Below, one piece after another: positions 5,668 through 6,513 of a stretch of DNA of 6,513 bases. The stretch spans positions 1-6,513 of the forward strand of contig SLST01000006.1 of the NCBI GenBank assembly GCA_007130265.1. The letters are read 5' to 3'. The position numbers and the translations under genes are program-made. Under the pieces are notes generated by a model. The model did no database searches. It saw only the letters and a program-made list of their open reading frames with translations, and was not told the origin of the DNA. The number at the start of each line of letters is the position of its first letter. Within the stretch, counting starts at the first letter, position 1. Source of the DNA: Spirochaetales bacterium (lineage in GTDB: Bacteria; Spirochaetota; Spirochaetia; DSM-27196; SLST01).

Positions 5668-6513
5668 AGAAAAGCCCCTGTTCGCCGCCGGAGATACGCC
5701 GGGCGAGCAGGTTCGTCGTGACCACGAGTATCAGTCCCATCACCGACTGGTAGAGTTGGACCGCAGCGGCCATCCCGTAATCTCTGATCTCGATCAGCGC
5801 ACGGTAGGTGAAGTAGTTGATCACGTCCGTAGTAGGAAGAAGAGGGCCCGACTGGAGCGGCAGCTGGTAGAAGAGACCAAAGTCCGCGAAGAAGACCCTC
5901 CCGATCCCCAGGATAGCCATGATGACGATCAGCTGCGAGAGCATGGGAAGCGTGATTCGGGTGATGCGCTGCCATCGCCCGGCGCCGTCTATTTCCGCAG
6001 CCTCGTAGAGCGACGGATCAATGCCCATAAGGCCCGCATAGTAGATGACGGTGGAGTAGCCGACGTTCTTCCACAGGTGCATGAAGACGATGATGAACGG
6101 CCACAGCTCCGGCCGTGTATACCACCTGATGGCCGGGATCCCGAAGAGCTCCAGGAGGAGGCGGTTCAGGAGTCCGCTCTGCGTATTGAGAAAGGCGTAG
6201 AGCATGATGGAGACGACGACCCACGACATGAAGAACGGCAGAAACAGCACCGTCTGGTAGAGCTTGATATAGAAGCGTTTCGCGATCTCGTACATCATGA
6301 TCGCGAAGGTCACTGAGACGATGGGCGTCAGGATGATGAACGAAAGGTTGTATAGCAAGGTGTTGCGGGTGACGTTCCAGATTAGGCTCGAGCGGAAGAA
6401 GAACATGAAGTTCTCCAGGCCGTTCCAGGGACTGGCGAAAATGCCGAGCATGGGCCGGTAGTCTTTGAACGCCATCACGAGCCCGCCCATGGGCAGGTAC
6501 TTGAACACGAAGA
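5666..6513 (-). CDS. Carbohydrate ABC transporter permease, LplB/YteP-type (CUT1), 5'-truncated by window edge
   Basis: First inner-membrane permease of the leftward importer. The frame is open to the right edge. The GTG at 6508-6506 lies inside the conserved FxYLPMGG motif, so it is an internal Val codon; the true start and probably the first transmembrane helix (some 25-40 residues) are off the window. Taking that Val as residue 1, the LplB marks are FKYLPMGGLVMAFKDYRP (2-19), SPWNGLENF (26-34), LPFFMSWVVV (90-99), WKNVGYSTVIYYAGL (146-160), the EAA loop YEAAEIDGAGRW (168-179) ending ITLPML (185-190), TTDVINYFTYR (226-236), and a C-terminal LF. Members of this family pair with LplC-type permeases and a DUF3502-type binding protein, which is exactly the set encoded here. 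No ATPase gene is in view. The operon promoter must lie to the right of the window. Confidence 0.94.
   Translation of the reverse strand, partial: FVFKYLPMGGLVMAFKDYRPMLGIFASPWNGLENFMFFFRSSLIWNVTRNTLLYNLSFIILTPIVSVTFAIMMYEIAKRFYIKLYQTVLFLPFFMSWVVVSIMLYAFLNTQSGLLNRLLLELFGIPAIRWYTRPELWPFIIVFMHLWKNVGYSTVIYYAGLMGIDPSLYEAAEIDGAGRWQRITRITLPMLSQLIVIMAILGIGRVFFADFGLFYQLPLQSGPLLPTTDVINYFTYRALIEIRDYGMAAAVQLYQSVMGLILVVTTNLLARRISGGEQGLF

Noticed and set aside
5516..6316. A 266-codon plus-strand frame opposite the permease genes
   Set aside because: It is highly charged, rich in Arg, Glu, Asp and His, as expected for the complement of hydrophobic membrane-protein codons; there is no domain and no ribosome binding site of note.
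1..6513. Mobile elements, CRISPR arrays, toxin-antitoxin or defence genes, tRNA or rRNA
   Set aside because: I looked for transposase motifs, regularly spaced repeats, small gene pairs and structured RNA genes on both strands and saw none; six transport and metabolic genes fill almost the whole window.

Overview
This window is a GC-rich bacterial chromosomal segment (about 60% GC by eye) devoted to carbohydrate-type ABC import and the oxidation of small polar substrates. The best clue to the host is the solute-binding protein: its signal peptide ends in LFAAGQGEA, an 'AGQ' style without a lipobox cysteine that is common in Spirochaetales (Spirochaeta and Treponema relatives). I infer a free-living, GC-rich spirochaete or an uncultured relative, with moderate confidence; no rRNA or marker gene is present to prove it.

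Layout. The left half reads rightward. It holds the nearly complete C-terminal part of a MalG-type (CUT1) sugar ABC permease (1-840), an Ldh_2-family (malate/L-lactate/ureidoglycolate-type) dehydrogenase (971-2011) and a Gfo/Idh/MocA-family oxidoreductase (2108-3127). The right half reads leftward, in transcription order: an LplB/YteP-type permease that runs off the right edge (5666-6513), an LplC/YtcP-type permease (4766-5656) and a DUF3502-type extracellular solute-binding protein (3232-4710). The two blocks converge on a 104-bp gap carrying a strong GC hairpin (3172-3191) that probably ends transcription from both sides.

How the genes work together. The right block is a complete membrane-plus-binding-protein set for one importer, but no ATPase gene is visible. 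LplB/LplC systems often use a shared MsmX-type ATPase encoded elsewhere. The left permease belongs to a different CUT1 importer whose other parts lie beyond the left edge. The two dehydrogenases after it plausibly oxidise or reduce the imported sugar, polyol or sugar acid, but the substrate cannot be read from sequence.

Unusual points. A perfect 24-bp palindrome (3787-3810) lies inside the binding-protein gene and is in register, so both strands encode the same octapeptide. The Gfo/Idh/MocA protein has Trp where the family usually has the catalytic Asp. A perfect 7-bp hairpin sits between the second permease gene and the binding-protein gene. I see no mobile element, CRISPR array, tRNA, rRNA or defence system; overall this is an ordinary transport and catabolism region with a few details worth checking.
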